From NCBI RefSeq assembly GCF_000787395.1, contig NZ_JRAA01000002.1, positions 558,001 to 622,000 of the forward strand: a stretch of DNA of 64,000 nucleotides, written 5' to 3'. Within the stretch, counting starts at the first letter, position 1; each line of letters starts with the position of its first letter. Under the pieces are notes generated by a model that saw only the letters and a list, made by a program, of their open reading frames with translations, was not told the DNA's origin and made no database searches. The translations under genes were made by a program, and so were the position numbers. This document shows, in pieces, positions 61,795 to 64,000 of this stretch. The DNA comes from Solemya velum gill symbiont (lineage in GTDB: Bacteria; Pseudomonadota; Gammaproteobacteria; Chromatiales; Chromatiaceae).

Positions 61795-62808
61795 GTGTAC
61801 GACAAAGCACCATTCCCCGATAATCAACCGGTTCGCACCGGCATCTTGCTGGTCAACCTGGGAACACCAGACTCAGCCTCTGTCAGTGACGTGCGCCGCT
61901 ACCTTGATGAATTCCTCAGCGATCCACGCGTGGTCGAGGTCCCTCGCCTGCCGTGGTTTCTGATTCTGCACCTGGTGATTCTGCGTATCCGTCCAGGCCG
62001 TTCGACCAAGGCTTACCAGAGTGTCTGGAGTGATGAGGGATCACCCCTGCTGGCCATCTCCCGTCGCCAGGCCGACAAGCTTCAACAACAACTCGACCCT
62101 GAGAAGTCGTCAACTGTGGTTGCGCTGGGTATGCGCTATGGAAATCCATCGATTGCCGATGCCCTGGATGAATTGAAAAAACAGAATGCACGACGCATCC
62201 TGGTACTACCGCTCTACCCGCAGTACTCGGCGAGTACGGTTGCTTCCGTTTTTGATGCCGTAACTGACGAGTTACAGACATGGCGCTGGATTCCTGAATG
62301 CCGTTTTATCAATAACTATCCCGAACACCCTGATTACATCGAGGCATTGGCAGAATCAGTAAGACAACACAGGGAGCAGCATGGGTCGGCTGACAAGCTG
62401 CTGCTCTCTTTCCACGGTATTCCGCAGGAGTATGTCGACAAGGGCGACCCCTATGCTGATGAGTGCAGGCAGACTGCTGAGAAACTGGCGCAGGCGCTCA
62501 ATCTGGACAACTCCGACTGGCTGCAAACCTTCCAGTCACGCGTTGGTAACAAGCCCTGGTTACAGCCCTACACGGATGCGACCATGAAATCACTCGCAGC
62601 AGAGGGAGTCAAAAGCGTGCAGGTGATCTGCCCCGGCTTCTCTGTCGACTGCCTCGAAACCATCGAGGAGATTGATGATGAGAACCGCCACTACTTTCTG
62701 GACAACGGCGGTGAACGTTTTGAATACATCCCGGCCCTGAATGATTCTGACGACCATATCGCCATGATGTCGTCACTGATTGCTCAGCATACAAACGGGT
62801 GGGACTGA
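61795..62808 (+). CDS. hemH: Ferrochelatase
   Basis: Inserts Fe(II) into protoporphyrin IX, the last step of haem synthesis. The 337 residues show GILLVNLGTPDSASVSDVRRYLDEFLSDPRV, the pocket GMRYGNPSI, LPLYPQYSASTVASV, the metal-binding LLSFHGIPQEY with its histidine, and CPGFSVDCLETIEEI with the conserved glutamate. The start is GTG at 61795. The gene is followed after one base by the DUF971 gene. Confidence 0.97.
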   Translation: MYDKAPFPDNQPVRTGILLVNLGTPDSASVSDVRRYLDEFLSDPRVVEVPRLPWFLILHLVILRIRPGRSTKAYQSVWSDEGSPLLAISRRQADKLQQQLDPEKSSTVVALGMRYGNPSIADALDELKKQNARRILVLPLYPQYSASTVASVFDAVTDELQTWRWIPECRFINNYPEHPDYIEALAESVRQHREQHGSADKLLLSFHGIPQEYVDKGDPYADECRQTAEKLAQALNLDNSDWLQTFQSRVGNKPWLQPYTDATMKSLAAEGVKSVQVICPGFSVDCLETIEEIDDENRHYFLDNGGERFEYIPALNDSDDHIAMMSSLIAQHTNGWD

Positions 62809-62809
62809 T

Positions 62810-63193
62810 ATGTCTGACACGCCTCATCCGACAAACATCGTCATGCACCAGGCCTCACATCGTCTCGAAATCGAATTTGATGACGGCAGCAGCTTCGAAT
62901 ATCCGGCTGAATTCCTGCGCGTCTACTCTCCATCTGCGGAAGTACGCGGACACTGGGGCCAGGGCGCCAAGCTGCAGCTCGACAAACAAGATGTCAATAT
63001 TGAAAATATCCTTCCGGTTGGACAATACGCAATCAAAATAGTCTACGACGACGGTCATGACTCGGGCCTCTACGACTGGGCCTACCTGCATGACCTCGGC
63101 CGCAAGCAGGCGCTCTACTGGAACGAATATCTCGAAAAACTGCGTGAAGCCGGACATACGCGCACCCCGTCAAAACTGGAATCCGATGGCTGA
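62810..63193 (+). CDS. DUF971 (GBBH-like) domain protein
   Basis: A 127-residue protein consisting of one DUF971 domain: IVMHQASHRLEIEFDDGSSFEYPAEFLRVYSPSAEVRGH, then PVGQYAIKIVYDDGHDSGLYDWAYLHDLG. The fold is that of the N-terminal domain of gamma-butyrobetaine hydroxylase; single-domain versions are often linked to iron-sulfur or haem/ubiquinone genes, but their role is not established. The ATG at 62810 follows the hemH stop by one base, and its end overlaps xseA by eight, so it belongs to a hemH-DUF971-xseA unit. Confidence 0.92.
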   Translation: MSDTPHPTNIVMHQASHRLEIEFDDGSSFEYPAEFLRVYSPSAEVRGHWGQGAKLQLDKQDVNIENILPVGQYAIKIVYDDGHDSGLYDWAYLHDLGRKQALYWNEYLEKLREAGHTRTPSKLESDG

Positions 63194-64000
63194 ACTTGAG
63201 CGCCAACGTGATATTTTCACCGTCAGCCGCCTCAATATGGAAGTGCGTTCGGCACTGGAAGGCAGTTTCCCGCTGCTATGGATTAGCGGTGAAATCAGCA
63301 ATCTTGCCATGCCACGTTCCGGCCACATCTATTTTTCACTGAAAGATTCGCAGGCACAGGTTCGCGCGGCCCTGTTCAGAAACAAACGCAACTATCTGCG
63401 ATTTGCTCCCGAAAATGGCATGCAAGTGATCGTCCGTGCCCGCGTCACCCTGTATGAACCACGCGGTGACTACCAGCTGATTATCGAACAGATGGAGATG
63501 GCCGGTGAAGGTGCGCTGCGCCAACAGGTCGAGCAGCTCAGGCAGAAACTCGATGCCGAGGGCCTGTTCGATGCTGCAGCAAAGCAGGAGATTCCACCCT
63601 TCCCAGCCAGTGTCGGCGTCATGACATCTGCTTCAGGTGCGGCTCTGCATGATGTTATCAGCGTCATGCAGAGACGCAGCCCGATGACCCGTCTTATCAT
63701 CTACCCTGTCACGGTACAGGGTGCAGAGGCAGCTGCAGAGATGACACGCATGGTGCAGCTGATCGGAAAACGTAACGAATGTAATTTACTCATCGTGACA
63801 CGCGGCGGCGGTTCGTTTGAGGACCTGATGCCATTCAACGACGAGCAGCTGGTACGAAGTATCGGGCAACTGCCAATGCCGGTCATATCAGCAGTCGGGC
63901 ACGAGGTCGATACCAGTCTGTGCGACTATGTTGCAGACCAGCGTGCTGCAACACCGTCGGCGGCAGCCGAGCTTGCCTGCCCGGACCAGCGCGCACTGCT
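63186..64000 (+). CDS. xseA: Exodeoxyribonuclease VII large subunit, 3' end cut by the window
   Basis: The frame is open from the ATG at 63186 to the window end (271 codons of an expected 400-450). The N-terminal OB-fold domain is complete: FTVSRLNMEVRSALEGSFPLLWISGEISNL, SGHIYFSLKDSQAQVRAALFR and RGDYQLIIEQM. The conserved catalytic domain begins with PFPASVGVMTSASGAALHDV, IYPVTVQGAEAA and TRGGGSFEDLMPFN. It degrades single-stranded DNA together with XseB. Confidence 0.96.
   Translation, partial: MAELERQRDIFTVSRLNMEVRSALEGSFPLLWISGEISNLAMPRSGHIYFSLKDSQAQVRAALFRNKRNYLRFAPENGMQVIVRARVTLYEPRGDYQLIIEQMEMAGEGALRQQVEQLRQKLDAEGLFDAAAKQEIPPFPASVGVMTSASGAALHDVISVMQRRSPMTRLIIYPVTVQGAEAAAEMTRMVQLIGKRNECNLLIVTRGGGSFEDLMPFNDEQLVRSIGQLPMPVISAVGHEVDTSLCDYVADQRAATPSAAAELACPDQRAL

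Overview
The window reads as a gammaproteobacterial chromosome segment. The evidence is gene content and order: yicC next to rph, znuACB-zur, feoABC, RnfH-RatA, ilvIH-ilvC, nth, hemH and xseA, together with a Dnr/Nor denitrification cluster, Gram-negative porins and BamE. The mix of nitric oxide respiration, a rhodanese/metallo-beta-lactamase protein and a cyanophycin-type synthetase would suit a Chromatiales-like or sulfur-oxidiser-related lineage, but that placement is inference only.

Layout. 1-8.9 kb: prmA (start missing), a winged-helix protein, MscS, an AhpD-like protein, the iron uptake operon feoABC behind a Fur-type palindrome, and a convergent P2-type ATPase. 9.2-18.1 kb: a minus-strand nitric oxide detoxification block, dnr - nnrS - norC - norB - norE - norF-like - norQ - membrane protein - ferredoxin - norD, with FNR/Dnr-type boxes before nnrS and norC. 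norQ carries an internal deletion plus frameshift. 18.2-27.8 kb: housekeeping genes (aroG-type DAHP synthase, metZ, nadK, recN, fur, bamE, rnfH, ratA, an NSS transporter, ispB) ending in tRNA-Pro(CGG).

27.7-46.5 kb is an accessory region. The tRNA-Pro 3' end and its terminator are duplicated beside a run of four small hairpins. Two near-identical 1070-bp IS30 copies, another IS30-family element inserted at the centre of a palindromic repeat, and an IS3-family element follow. These split a hemerythrin gene and truncate a hydrolase. Two paralogous porins lie in opposite orientation near the edges, and several copies of one palindromic repeat and a tRNA-Lys 3' remnant are present. Inside the region sits a divergent locus that I consider the best candidate for an undescribed system: a cyanophycin-synthetase-like enzyme facing a beta-keto-acid-cleavage-enzyme/GNAT fusion and a second ATP-grasp ligase with a degenerate Mur-ligase tail.

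46.5-64 kb returns to core genes: yicC, rph, pssA, ilvC-ilvH-ilvI with a terminator-like leader, a DUF4124 protein, and a tightly overlapping znuACB-zur-yidD-recJ operon with a Zur-type operator shared with a divergent CxxC protein. An EEP-family hydrolase, dsbA, dtd, a possible small transcript, nth, hemH, a DUF971 protein and the start of xseA complete the window.
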